NCBI GenBank assembly: GCA_025846845.1
Contig: JAOYTL010000007.1
Span: forward strand, 124,001-188,000
Source of the DNA: Alloboseaceae bacterium BT-24-1
Lineage (GTDB): Bacteria > Pseudomonadota > Alphaproteobacteria > Rhizobiales > Beijerinckiaceae
Direction: 5' to 3'
DNA length: 64,000 nucleotides
The notes beneath the pieces were generated by a model that ran no database searches, had not been told where the DNA came from, and saw only the letters and a list, made by a program, of their open reading frames with translations. Below, piece after piece: positions 46,336 through 54,187 of this stretch (within the stretch, counting starts at the first letter, position 1; every line of letters begins with the position of its first letter). Position numbers and translations under genes: made by a program.

Positions 46336-46352
46336 GCAGCGCCGAAGTCGGA

Positions 46353-47540
46353 ATGACCGCCATGACCCCTCCCCTCGCCGGCCTGCGCGTCCTCGAACTG
46401 GCGCGCATCCTTGCAGGCCCGTGGATCGGCCAGCTCCTCGCCGATCTCGGCGCCGACGTCGTCAAGGTCGAGGCGCCGGAGGGCGACGACACCCGCAAAT
46501 GGGGACCGCCCTTCGTCGAGGGCGTCGGCGAGGAGCATCTCTCGGCCGCCTATTTCCACTCGGCCAATCGCGGCAAGCGCTCGATCACGGCCGATTTCCG
46601 TACGGCGGAGGGCCAGGCGCTGGTGCATCGCCTCGCTGCCCATGCCGATGTGGTGATCGAGAACTTCAAGGTCGGCGGACTCGTCAAATACGGGCTCGAC
46701 GCCGCTTCGATGCGCAAGGCCTATCCGCAGCTGATCTACTGCTCGGTCACGGGCTTCGGCCAGGACGGACCCTACGCGCCGCGCGCCGGCTACGACTTCC
46801 TCGTCCAGGGCATGGGCGGGCCGATGTCGGTCACCGGCGAGCCCCAGGGCGCACCGATGAAGGCGGGCTATGCCGTCGCCGACATCTATACCGGCCTCTA
46901 CGCCACGACCGGCATCCTCGCCGCACTGCGCCAGCGCGATCAGACCGGCGAAGGCGCGATGCTCGACATGGCCCTGCTCGATGCGCAGGTCGCGGTGCTC
47001 GGCAATCAGGCGATGAACTACCTGACCTCCGGCAAGGCGCCGCAGCGGCTCGGCAACGCCCATCCCAACATCGTGCCCTATGACGTGTTCCCGGTGGCGG
47101 ACGGGCACATCATCATCGCCACCGGCAATGACGGGCAATGGCGCAAGCTCTGCGAGGCCGTCGGCGATGCCGGTTTCGCAGCTGAGCCCGATTACATCGA
47201 CAACCGCTCGCGCGTCGCCAACCGCGTCGCCCTGACGGCGCGCCTCAACGCGCTGACCAGCCGCTTTGCCAAGCTCGACCTGCTGGCGAAACTGGAGGCT
47301 GTCGGTGTGCCGGCCGGCCCGATCAACACGATCGAGGAGGTCTTCGCCGACCCGCAGGTCAAGGCGCGCGGCGTGCGCGTCGATTTGCCGAACCCCGCGG
47401 CCAAGGCCGGCGCGACCCCGACCGTCGCCTCGCCGATCGTGCTCGACGGCGTCAGGCAGGTCGCGAGCCGGCCGAGCCCGCGCCTCGGCGAGCACGCCGA
47501 CGAGATCCTGAACGACACGGCCTGGGGCGGAGGCGGCTGA
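46353..47540 (+). CDS. Family III CoA-transferase (CaiB/BaiF type), probable succinyl-CoA:glutarate CoA-transferase
   Basis: 395 residues. The start PPLAGLRVLELARILAGPW and LADLGADVVKVE is typical. The CoA-thioester-forming Asp is in MLDMALLDAQVA (about 207-213 in this chain), and KAPQRLGNAHPNIVPYDVF is a further family stretch. Family III enzymes move CoA between acids. Position next to glutaryl-CoA dehydrogenase suggests the glutarate enzyme (GcdG, SUGCT), which is inference from context. Start could also be the ATG at 46362. It lies 17 bp after repeat copy 5. Confidence 0.85.
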   Translation: MTAMTPPLAGLRVLELARILAGPWIGQLLADLGADVVKVEAPEGDDTRKWGPPFVEGVGEEHLSAAYFHSANRGKRSITADFRTAEGQALVHRLAAHADVVIENFKVGGLVKYGLDAASMRKAYPQLIYCSVTGFGQDGPYAPRAGYDFLVQGMGGPMSVTGEPQGAPMKAGYAVADIYTGLYATTGILAALRQRDQTGEGAMLDMALLDAQVAVLGNQAMNYLTSGKAPQRLGNAHPNIVPYDVFPVADGHIIIATGNDGQWRKLCEAVGDAGFAAEPDYIDNRSRVANRVALTARLNALTSRFAKLDLLAKLEAVGVPAGPINTIEEVFADPQVKARGVRVDLPNPAAKAGATPTVASPIVLDGVRQVASRPSPRLGEHADEILNDTAWGGGG

Positions 47541-47549
47541 ATGGCCGGT

Positions 47550-47951
47550 TCACCAGAGGCGGCGGGCGCCGAGCGCATCGAAGGCGGTGTCGGGAGTGAC
47601 GATCGTCAAATCCTCGACGATGGCTTGCCCAGCAAGCATGCGATCGAAGGGATCGCGGTGCTCGCCAGGGATCATGCCTCCGACGAGCGCATGTTCATGG
47701 CTGAGCGGCAGCAGGTCGAACCCCTCCACCGTGCAGTGGGCGGAGAAGCCTTCGACGAGCGGGCGAACCTGCGGCAGCTTGCCGATCCTCAGCTTGGTTG
47801 CCAGTTCCATCGCGGTGACCGAACTGACGACGATGCGCTCCGCGGAACGGATCGCAAGGTTCGCGGAGAGACTCAGGCGCCTGTTGTCCAGCACCCACCA
47901 GATCAGCGTCGCGGAGTCGAGGAGAAGTCCCAATCGTCCCGCCCTTCCCAT
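47550..47951 (-). CDS. PIN-domain ribonuclease toxin (VapC type)
   Basis: 133 residues. The acidic residues of a PIN domain are visible: the first Asp in LLLDSATLIWW, the Glu in VSSVTAMELATK, Asp in HRDPFDRMLAGQA, and Asp in TPDTAFDAL. In VapC toxins these bind Mg2+ and cut RNA, often initiator tRNA or rRNA loops. The HRDPFDRMLAGQA form belongs to the subgroup with Phd/YefM-type antitoxins. The frame overlaps the antitoxin gene by 49 bp, so translation may really start at TTG 47933. It is convergent with the CoA-transferase gene. Confidence 0.85.
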   Translation of the reverse strand: MGRAGRLGLLLDSATLIWWVLDNRRLSLSANLAIRSAERIVVSSVTAMELATKLRIGKLPQVRPLVEGFSAHCTVEGFDLLPLSHEHALVGGMIPGEHRDPFDRMLAGQAIVEDLTIVTPDTAFDALGARRLW

Positions 47952-48172
47952 AGACGCAGTTCGTCCTCGGGCAGCGGATCGAAGATTTCATCTCCAACCT
48001 CGAACTGGCCCTTGAAGCGCCCCGGCTTGCGCTCGGGCCGCGCCGTCTCGATCGGCACCAGCCGCGCTACCGGCTTGTCGCGGCGCGAGATCACGACCTC
48101 GCCGCCCTTCTCGACTTGCTCGATCAGGCGCGAGAGATTTGTCTTGGCTTCATGGATGGTGACGCGCGTCAT
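47903..48172 (-). CDS. Phd/YefM-type antitoxin paired with VapC
   Basis: 89 residues. MTRVTIHEAKTNLSRLIEQV and GEVVISRRDKPVARLVPI are the Phd/YefM DNA-binding fold, and the acidic C-terminus (DEIFDPLPEDELRLWEG) is the part that usually wraps the toxin. It represses its own operon and neutralises the PIN toxin downstream, with which it overlaps by 49 bp. GAGGAG lies 6 bp before the ATG at 48172. The frame is open to 48199 but the shorter start fits the family. It is divergent from the ThDP enzyme gene with a 53-bp gap. Confidence 0.88.
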   Translation of the reverse strand: MTRVTIHEAKTNLSRLIEQVEKGGEVVISRRDKPVARLVPIETARPERKPGRFKGQFEVGDEIFDPLPEDELRLWEGRDDWDFSSTPRR

Positions 48173-48201
48173 CGCCGTCTCCTCGTTCAACCTGACCAAC
48201 T

Positions 48202-48213
48202 TAGCTAATTAGG
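48202..48213. promoter_or_regulatory. Overlapping palindromes in the antitoxin/ThDP-enzyme divergent spacer
   Basis: TTAGCTAA (48202-48209) and CTAATTAG (48206-48213) overlap in the centre of the 53-bp spacer. They are a likely operator or -10 area for the antitoxin, and could affect the divergent gene too. Confidence 0.35.
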
Positions 48214-48225
48214 GCGGATGTTTCA

Positions 48226-49899
48226 ATGACCGGACCTCGCACAGGCGGGCAGATCCTCGTCGACCAACTCCTGATCCATGGCGCGACCGACGCCTTCTGC
48301 GTGCCGGGCGAGAGCTATCTTGCAGTGCTCGATGCACTGCACGACGCCGAGATGAAGGTCACCATCTGCCGGGCCGAGGGCGGCGCGGCGATGATGGCGG
48401 AGGCCGCCGGCAAGCTGACCGGCAAGCCCGGCATCTGCTTCGTGACGCGCGGCCCCGGCGCGACCAATGCCTCGCCGGGCATCCATATTGCCGACCAGGA
48501 CTCGACGCCGATGATCCTGTTCGTCGGCCAGATCGAGCGCGGCATGCGCGAGCGCGAGGCCTTCCAGGAACTCGACTACCGCGCCGTCTTCGGCACGATG
48601 ACGAAATGGGCGACCGAGATCGACGATGCCGCGCGCATCCCCGAGATCATCAGCCGCGCCTTTCATGTCGCGACCGCCGGCCGCCCCGGCCCGGTGGTAA
48701 TCGCGCTGCCCGAGGACGTGCTGACCGACCTCGCCGATGTGCCGGACGCAGCGCCCTACCAGGTTACCGAAACGCATCCCTCCCTGCTGCAGACGATCGA
48801 CCTGCAGAAGCGGCTCTGGGCGGCAAAGGCGCCGATCGCGATCCTTGGCGGCTCGCGTTGGGACCCGCAGGCGATCGCGCGCTTCCAGCGCTTCGCCGAG
48901 CGCTTCGACCTGCCCGTCGCGGTCTCGTTCCGCAGGCAGATGGTCTTCCCGGCCGATCATCCGAACTTCGCCGGCGATCTCGGCATCGGCCCCAACCCGA
49001 AGCTCTTGAAGCGCATCCAGGACAGCGACCTCGTGCTGCTGGTCGGCGGGCGGCTGTCAGAGATGCCGAGCCAGTCCTACACGCTGTTCGGCATTCCCAA
49101 TCCCGGCCGGCCGCTGGTGCATGTCCATCCCGATGCGGAAGAACTCGGCCGCGTCTACCGGCCGGAGCTGGCGATCAACGCCTCGCCGACCGCCTTCTGC
49201 GCCGCGCTCGAGACGGTGCATCCGCCGCAGGTGATTCCCTGGGCCGGTGCGGCCGCCGAGGCGCATGAATCCTATCTCGGCTGGAGCGAGCAGCCGGCCC
49301 CGGTGCCGGGCAAGTTCCATCCCGGCGAGATGGTGACCTGGCTGCGCCGCAACCTCCCGGCCGATGCGATCATGTGCAACGGCGCCGGCAATTACGCGAC
49401 CTGGGTCCATCGCTTCCACCGCTTCACCAAATTCGCGACGCAGCTCGCGCCAACCTGCGGCTCGATGGGCTACGGCGTGCCGGCAGCGATCGGCGCCAAG
49501 CGGCTCTGTCCGGACCGGACGGTGATCGCCTTCGCCGGCGATGGCTGCTTCCTGATGAACGGCCAGGATTTCGCGACGGCGGTGCAATACGAGCTGCCTG
49601 TCATCGTCATCGTCGTCGACAACGGCATGTACGGCACCATCCGCATGCACCAGGAGAAGCACTATCCCGGCCGTGTCTCGGCGACGACGCTGAAGAACCC
49701 CGACTTCGCCGCCTACGCCAAGGCCTTCGGCGGCCATGGCGAGCGCGTCGAGACGACCGAGGAATTCGCACCGGCCTTCGAGCGGGCGCTGTCCAGCGGC
49801 AAGCCGGCGATCATCCACTGCCTGCTCGATCCCGAGGCGATCACCCCGGCAAAATCGCTCTCGACGATCCGTGCCGAGGCAATCGCCGCGCAAGGTTGA
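48226..49899 (+). CDS. Thiamine-diphosphate-dependent enzyme (acetolactate synthase-like)
   Basis: 557 residues with the three ThDP-enzyme domains. The Glu that activates the cofactor is in CRAEGGAAMMAEA (about 51), followed by RGPGATNASPGIHIA. The C-terminal GDGCFLMNGQDFATAVQ motif binds Mg2+-diphosphate. It resembles the catalytic subunit of acetolactate synthase, but the family also includes oxalyl-CoA decarboxylase, benzoylformate decarboxylase and sulfoacetaldehyde acetyltransferase. There is no regulatory IlvN-type subunit nearby, so housekeeping acetolactate synthesis is unlikely. The substrate is unknown. Confidence 0.85.
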   Translation: MTGPRTGGQILVDQLLIHGATDAFCVPGESYLAVLDALHDAEMKVTICRAEGGAAMMAEAAGKLTGKPGICFVTRGPGATNASPGIHIADQDSTPMILFVGQIERGMREREAFQELDYRAVFGTMTKWATEIDDAARIPEIISRAFHVATAGRPGPVVIALPEDVLTDLADVPDAAPYQVTETHPSLLQTIDLQKRLWAAKAPIAILGGSRWDPQAIARFQRFAERFDLPVAVSFRRQMVFPADHPNFAGDLGIGPNPKLLKRIQDSDLVLLVGGRLSEMPSQSYTLFGIPNPGRPLVHVHPDAEELGRVYRPELAINASPTAFCAALETVHPPQVIPWAGAAAEAHESYLGWSEQPAPVPGKFHPGEMVTWLRRNLPADAIMCNGAGNYATWVHRFHRFTKFATQLAPTCGSMGYGVPAAIGAKRLCPDRTVIAFAGDGCFLMNGQDFATAVQYELPVIVIVVDNGMYGTIRMHQEKHYPGRVSATTLKNPDFAAYAKAFGGHGERVETTEEFAPAFERALSSGKPAIIHCLLDPEAITPAKSLSTIRAEAIAAQG

Positions 49900-50024
49900 G
49901 CCCGCACTGAACTTTCCCGCCCGTGCCTCGTTTGAAAGGAACGGGCGCCTGATCTGCTCGATTGCGGCGCTGACACGAACAAGCGCAACGCAGACCGGGC
50001 AATGCAGGAACAGGAGGTTCGGGA

Positions 50025-50540
50025 ATGACACGGCGGATGATCCTGGCGATGGGCGTGGCCGGCAGCATCGGCCTCGCCATGGCCCCGCAAGCGCAGGCTG
50101 CGGGCTTCTTCGACGATCTGGCGCGAGCCGTGTTCGGCAATCCGACGCCGCCGGCCGCGATCGGCGGCCCGGAGGGGCCGGCCATCAAGCCGAAGCCCAG
50201 CAAGCCACGGCAGGCCAGCACGAAACCAGCAGAGCCGGCAGTCAAGCTCGACCCCGCCAGCGATGCCTACTGGTATCTGCGCGATCCCACGCTGCGGAAG
50301 GGCGACATCGTCGTCACCCGCAGCGGTATTGTGGTCTTCGATGGGCAGAAATCTTCAGAACACGCGAGCAGCGCGTTCACTGCCCTGGAAGATACCAAGC
50401 GCCTGCCAAAGGCCCAGCAGCAAACGCTTGAAGCCGCAGCAGCGCGGGGACGGATCTACTTCACACCGTCCACCACGGCACCGGTCGTTCCCGTAATGCA
50501 GACGAAGGCAGACGCCAGCACAACCGCGCAGGCTCAGTAA
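50025..50540 (+). CDS. Exported protein of unknown function
   Basis: 171 residues. A signal peptide (MTRRMILAMGVAGSIGLAMA, cleavage likely after AQA) is followed by a Pro/Lys-rich linker. A compact domain comes next with YWYLRDPTLRKGDIVVTRSG and the short IVVFDGQKSSEH. A Thr/Ala-rich tail follows. Its GDIVVTRSGIVVF segment looks like a beta-hairpin, and the protein is probably periplasmic. I do not recognise the family. The stop overlaps the 3' end of the convergent SDR gene by 7 bp. A Shine-Dalgarno AGGAGG lies 9 bp before the ATG. Confidence 0.75.
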   Translation: MTRRMILAMGVAGSIGLAMAPQAQAAGFFDDLARAVFGNPTPPAAIGGPEGPAIKPKPSKPRQASTKPAEPAVKLDPASDAYWYLRDPTLRKGDIVVTRSGIVVFDGQKSSEHASSAFTALEDTKRLPKAQQQTLEAAAARGRIYFTPSTTAPVVPVMQTKADASTTAQAQ

Positions 50541-51250
50541 GTCGCGCGGCCACCCGAGAGATCGAAGACCGCGCCGGTCGAGAAGCTGCATTTCTCGCCG
50601 GCGAGCCAGGCGACCAATTCGGCCAGCTCATCGACGGTACCGAGCCGCTTCAGCGGGCTCTTGCCGATCATGATCGCGACCGTCTCGGCGCTCATCTGCA
50701 GCAGCAATTCGGTCTCGATCGCCGCCGGCGCCACCGCGTTGACCAGCACGCCAGTGCCGGCGAGTTCCTTGCCATGGGCCTTGGTCAGCGCGATCACGCC
50801 CGCCTTGGCAGCGCTATAGGCCGAGAGCGTCGGAGTACCCTCCTTGCCGGCGAGCGAGGCGATGTTGACGATACGGCCATAGTGGCGCAGGACCATCACG
50901 GCCGCGACGGCGCGCGAGCAGAGGAAGGTGCCGGTCAGGTTGACCGCCTGGACTGTCTGCCATTGCGCCAAAGGTGTACCGGCGACCGTGGTCGAAGGAC
51001 CGGTCAGCCCGGCATTGTTGACGAGCACGGCGATAGCGCCGTGCTCGCGCTCGGTCCTGCCAAGGGCTGTGGCGACCTGCGCCTCGTCGGTGACATCGCA
51101 GGCGATGAAGGCGTGACCACCCTCGCCTTCCGCAAGATCCCAGACGACCGGGATGAAACCGTCCAGCGCCAGCCGCTCGCAGACGGCGCGGCCGATGCCC
51201 TTGGCGCCGCCGGTGACGACGGCGATTTTCGCCGAAGCCTCCGTGCTCAC
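50534..51250 (-). CDS. Short-chain dehydrogenase/reductase
   Basis: 238 residues with a GTG start that overlaps the transaldolase stop. It has the classical SDR elements: TGGAKGIG for NAD(P), NNAG in LVNNAGLTG, the catalytic Ser in IASLAG, and YSAAK (Tyr, Lys). The C-terminal GGRATY end is typical of the 3-oxoacyl/polyol reductase group. As the last gene of a sugar-transport operon with transaldolase, it is likely a sugar or polyol dehydrogenase acting on the imported compound, which is inference. Confidence 0.88.
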   Translation of the reverse strand: MSTEASAKIAVVTGGAKGIGRAVCERLALDGFIPVVWDLAEGEGGHAFIACDVTDEAQVATALGRTEREHGAIAVLVNNAGLTGPSTTVAGTPLAQWQTVQAVNLTGTFLCSRAVAAVMVLRHYGRIVNIASLAGKEGTPTLSAYSAAKAGVIALTKAHGKELAGTGVLVNAVAPAAIETELLLQMSAETVAIMIGKSPLKRLGTVDELAELVAWLAGEKCSFSTGAVFDLSGGRATY

Positions 51251-52269
51251 GCCGCCTTGGCCTCGCCGAGCTTGGCGGCGACGAGCTTGCGCAGGCTGCG
51301 CAGATCCTTGACGAAGCCGCGAATGCCCTCAGCGAGCTTCTCTGTCGCCATCGGATCCTCGTTCATGGCGAAGCGGAAGGCCTTCTCGTCGAGCGTGATC
51401 TTCTTCGCACCCTCGGGAGACGCGACCTGCGGCGAGGATGCCGGCGAGAGCCTGCGCGGCAAATCGCCGGTCGCCGCCGCAAGCTCGTCGAGCAGGCCGG
51501 GGCCGATCGTCAGCCGGTCGCAGCCGGCCAGCGCCTCGATCTCGCCGGTGTTGCGGAAGGAGGCGCCCATGACCACGGTCTTGATCCCGAACGCCTTGTA
51601 GTAGGCGTAGATGCTCTTCACCGAGACGACGCCCGGATCGGTCTCGGCCGTGTAGGGGCCGCCGCCGGCCTTGACGTGCCAGTCGAGGATGCGGCCGACG
51701 AAGGGCGAGATCAGGAAGGCTCCAGCATCCGCTGCCGCAATGGCCTGCGGCATAGCGAAGAGCAGGGTCAGATTGCAGTCGATGCCTTCCCCCTGCAGCA
51801 CGCGGGCGGCCTGCAGCCCTTCCCAGGTCGAGGCGAGCTTGATCAGGACGCGCTCGCGCCCGACGCCGCGCTCCTTGTAGGCGGCGATGATGGCGCGCGC
51901 CTTGTCGATGCTGGCCTGGGTGTCGAACGAAAGGTCGGCATCGACTTCGGTCGAGACCCTTCCGGGGACGATCTTGGTCAGCTCGGCGCCGAAGGTGACG
52001 GCGAGCCGGTCGCAGACCGCCTCGACCGCCCCTGCACCGCCCTGGCGCTTGCCCCAGGCGATCGCCTCGTCGACGAGCGCGGCATAGGCCGGCGTCTCCA
52101 CCGCCTTGAGCAGCAGCGTCGGATTGGTGGTGCAGTCGACGGGCTTCAGCCGGCGCACGGCCTCGATGTCGCCGGTGTCGGCGACGACGGTGGTCATGGC
52201 GCGGAGCTGGTCGAGCTTGGAGGCGGTCATCACGTCATCCATAGGAGTTGTTGCGGCGTCCGACGCCAT
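51247..52269 (-). CDS. tal: Transaldolase
   Basis: 340 residues. The Schiff-base lysine is in VLIKLASTWEG, and CTTNPTLLLKAV and CNLTLLFAMPQA are further hallmarks of the longer TalB-type enzymes. It moves a dihydroxyacetone unit between sugar phosphates in the pentose phosphate pathway. It overlaps the SDR gene (GTGA) and follows an ABC transporter, indicating a role in catabolism of a specific pentose, polyol or related sugar rather than only the central pathway. The N-terminus has ATGs at 52269 and downstream at 52242 and 52230; the upstream one is listed. Confidence 0.92.
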   Translation of the reverse strand: MASDAATTPMDDVMTASKLDQLRAMTTVVADTGDIEAVRRLKPVDCTTNPTLLLKAVETPAYAALVDEAIAWGKRQGGAGAVEAVCDRLAVTFGAELTKIVPGRVSTEVDADLSFDTQASIDKARAIIAAYKERGVGRERVLIKLASTWEGLQAARVLQGEGIDCNLTLLFAMPQAIAAADAGAFLISPFVGRILDWHVKAGGGPYTAETDPGVVSVKSIYAYYKAFGIKTVVMGASFRNTGEIEALAGCDRLTIGPGLLDELAAATGDLPRRLSPASSPQVASPEGAKKITLDEKAFRFAMNEDPMATEKLAEGIRGFVKDLRSLRKLVAAKLGEAKAA

Positions 52270-52286
52270 TATGCGGTCTAGCGCCT

Positions 52287-52355
52287 GTCATTGCGAGCCA
52301 AAGTGAAGCAATCCAGCCCTGCATCAGGCCCGGCCGGATCGCTTCGTCGGCGCTC
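52287..52355. repeat. Partial copy of a GTCATTGCGAG-type intergenic repeat
   Basis: GTCATTGCGAGC, then GAAGCAATCCAG, then GGATCGCTTCGTCGGCGCTCC: this is the broken form of a palindromic element often seen between alphaproteobacterial genes. It lies in the 88-bp gap between transaldolase and the MalG-like permease gene. Confidence 0.5.
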
Positions 52356-52357
52356 CG

Positions 52358-53197
52358 TCAGCTCTTCACCGCGCCCGCAGTCAAGCCCGAAACCATGTTC
52401 TTGCGGAAACCGTAATAGATCACCGCCGGCGGGATGGCGTAGATCAGGCCGGCCGTCATCAGGAGGTTCCAGGGCGCGTCGTCGGCCGAGAGGAAGAGGC
52501 CGAGGCCGACTGCCAGCGGCACCGCGCGCTCGCTGGAGAGCAGCAGGAAGGCGTAGAGATACTCGTTCCAGGCGAGCAGCAGCGCATAGATGCCGATCAC
52601 CACCATGGAAGGCTTCATCAGCGGCAGGTAGACCAGCCGGAAGAGCTGCAGCGAGTTGGCGCCGTCCATGATCGCGGCCTCGTCGAGCTCCTTGGGCAGC
52701 TTGTCGGAGGCCTGTTTCAGCACCCAGATCGCATAGGGCGAGGCCAGCGCGACCATGGCGAGGATCAGCGCGATACGGGTGTTGAGCAGCCCGAAGGTGC
52801 CCATCGCCTTGTACATGGGGATGGCGAGGAAGGCGGCCGGAATCAGGTAGGTCGCCAGCGCGAAATTCATGATCGAGCGCCCGCCCGGCGCCTTCAGCCG
52901 CGAAATGGCGAAGGCGGCGCAGGTCGCGATGAACAGCGTGAGCAGCCCGGTCGCGATCGCGATCAGGAAGCTGTTGAACAGCTGCAGCCAGAAATTCGTC
53001 AGATAGTAGTGCTGCTGGTTGAAGACGATCTGGAAGTTCTGCAGCGTCGGCTTCTCCGGCCAGAGCCTGCCGGCCAGCATCGATTCCTGCGTCGAGATCG
53101 ACAGCACGAAGAGATGGTAGATCGGCAGCAGCGTCCAGATCAGCACCGGGATCGCGATCAGGATCAGCTTACCCTCGTCGAGAACCTTCTTCATCAT
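52358..53197 (-). CDS. Carbohydrate ABC transporter permease (MalG type)
   Basis: 279 residues, six membrane helices. The cytoplasmic EAA loop that docks the ATPase is ELDEAAIMDGANSLQLFRLVY (quoted in part: DEAAIMDGANSLQLF). It forms half of the membrane channel with the MalF-type partner. The start, ATG 53197, overlaps the partner's stop (ATGA); a longer frame open to 53473 lies antisense to no gene but is inside the partner and is rejected. No ATPase gene follows; the next gene is transaldolase. Confidence 0.9.
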   Translation of the reverse strand: MMKKVLDEGKLILIAIPVLIWTLLPIYHLFVLSISTQESMLAGRLWPEKPTLQNFQIVFNQQHYYLTNFWLQLFNSFLIAIATGLLTLFIATCAAFAISRLKAPGGRSIMNFALATYLIPAAFLAIPMYKAMGTFGLLNTRIALILAMVALASPYAIWVLKQASDKLPKELDEAAIMDGANSLQLFRLVYLPLMKPSMVVIGIYALLLAWNEYLYAFLLLSSERAVPLAVGLGLFLSADDAPWNLLMTAGLIYAIPPAVIYYGFRKNMVSGLTAGAVKS

Positions 53198-54081
53198 TCG
53201 GCTCCCTTCGAGAGACGCTTCACCATGAACCAGACCATGGGCAGGATCAGCGGCATCGCGCAGATGATCGAGGCGATGCCGAGGTCGAGATTGTTGTTGC
53301 GCATATAGCGGATGCCGAGCGTCGCCAGCACGTGGTTGAGGTCGCCCGGGCCACCGCCGGTGAGCAGGTAGACGCTGTTGAAGTCGCCCAGCGTCCAGAT
53401 CATCGAGAGCAGTGTCGAGGTGACATAGAGCGTCGCCAGCGAGGGCCAGGTGATGAAGCGGAACTGCTGCCATTTGTTGGCGCCGTCGACGCTCGCGGCC
53501 TCATAGAGGTCCTGCGCGATGGCAAGGCGCCCGGTGACGAGGATCAGCGTCCAGAACGGCAGCGATTTCCAGATATGGACGAGGATCGAAGAGGCGAAGG
53601 CGAGTGTCGGATCGGTCAGCCAGCCCGGCCCCTCGACGATGCCGAACCAGTGGAAGAGCTGCTGGTTGATCATGCCGTTCTCGGGGTTGAGCATCACCCG
53701 GAAGGACAGGATGGTCGGGATCGAGGGCACCGCCCAGGGCAGGATGAACAGCACCAGCATGAAGCGCACCCAGGCGCGCTGCTGGACGAAGAAGCCCGAG
53801 AGGAACAGCGCCATCAGGAACTTCAGGTTCACCGCGATGAAGAGGAAGACGACGGTGTTGACCAGCGTGCGGACGAAGATCGGATCGGCGAAGAGCGCCT
53901 TGTAGGACTGCCAGTTGAGGCCGAGCCAGAGGCCGTAGGCGACCGGGTAGACCACCATCACAGCGAAGACGAGGAGATAGGGGGCGAGCATGAGCACGCC
54001 CCAGAACACGCGGTCGCGCGCCTGCCCGGAGGTTGCATCGCTCGAAGCCATTGCTGGGGGAGCCATCGCTGCCGTGGTCAT
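53194..54081 (-). CDS. Carbohydrate ABC transporter permease (MalF/UgpA type)
   Basis: 295 residues, about six membrane helices. The cytoplasmic loop DLYEAASVDGANKWQQFRFI is the EAA motif for ATPase contact. A short N-terminal cytoplasmic extension (MTTAAMAPPAMASSDATSGQ) precedes the first helix (GVLMLAPYLLVFAVMVVYPV). It partners the MalG-type protein encoded next. A 106-bp gap with a strong hairpin separates it from the binding-protein gene. Confidence 0.9.
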   Translation of the reverse strand: MTTAAMAPPAMASSDATSGQARDRVFWGVLMLAPYLLVFAVMVVYPVAYGLWLGLNWQSYKALFADPIFVRTLVNTVVFLFIAVNLKFLMALFLSGFFVQQRAWVRFMLVLFILPWAVPSIPTILSFRVMLNPENGMINQQLFHWFGIVEGPGWLTDPTLAFASSILVHIWKSLPFWTLILVTGRLAIAQDLYEAASVDGANKWQQFRFITWPSLATLYVTSTLLSMIWTLGDFNSVYLLTGGGPGDLNHVLATLGIRYMRNNNLDLGIASIICAMPLILPMVWFMVKRLSKGAE

Positions 54082-54124
54082 CTTGTTGTTCTCCCTCGAT
54101 ACGCGCCCGTCGCAGAAGACGGGT

Positions 54125-54160
54125 CGGCATCCCGCGGCGAAGTCGCGCCGCGGGATGCCG
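54125..54160 (-). terminator. Strong hairpin between binding-protein and permease genes (mRNA processing or attenuation signal)
   Basis: Perfect 14-bp stem, arms CGGCATCCCGCGGC (54125-54138) and GCCGCGGGATGCCG (54147-54160), with an 8-base loop and no U-tract. In other ABC operons such a structure stabilises the binding-protein mRNA and lowers permease expression, and this is the likely role here. Confidence 0.65.
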
Positions 54161-54187
54161 TGTTTGTCGGCTTGCCTTAGGCCGGTG

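Noticed and set aside
47550..47951. DNA-processing or nuclease role for the PIN protein other than toxin
   Set aside because: The overlapping Phd-type antitoxin gene makes a toxin-antitoxin module by far the best explanation.
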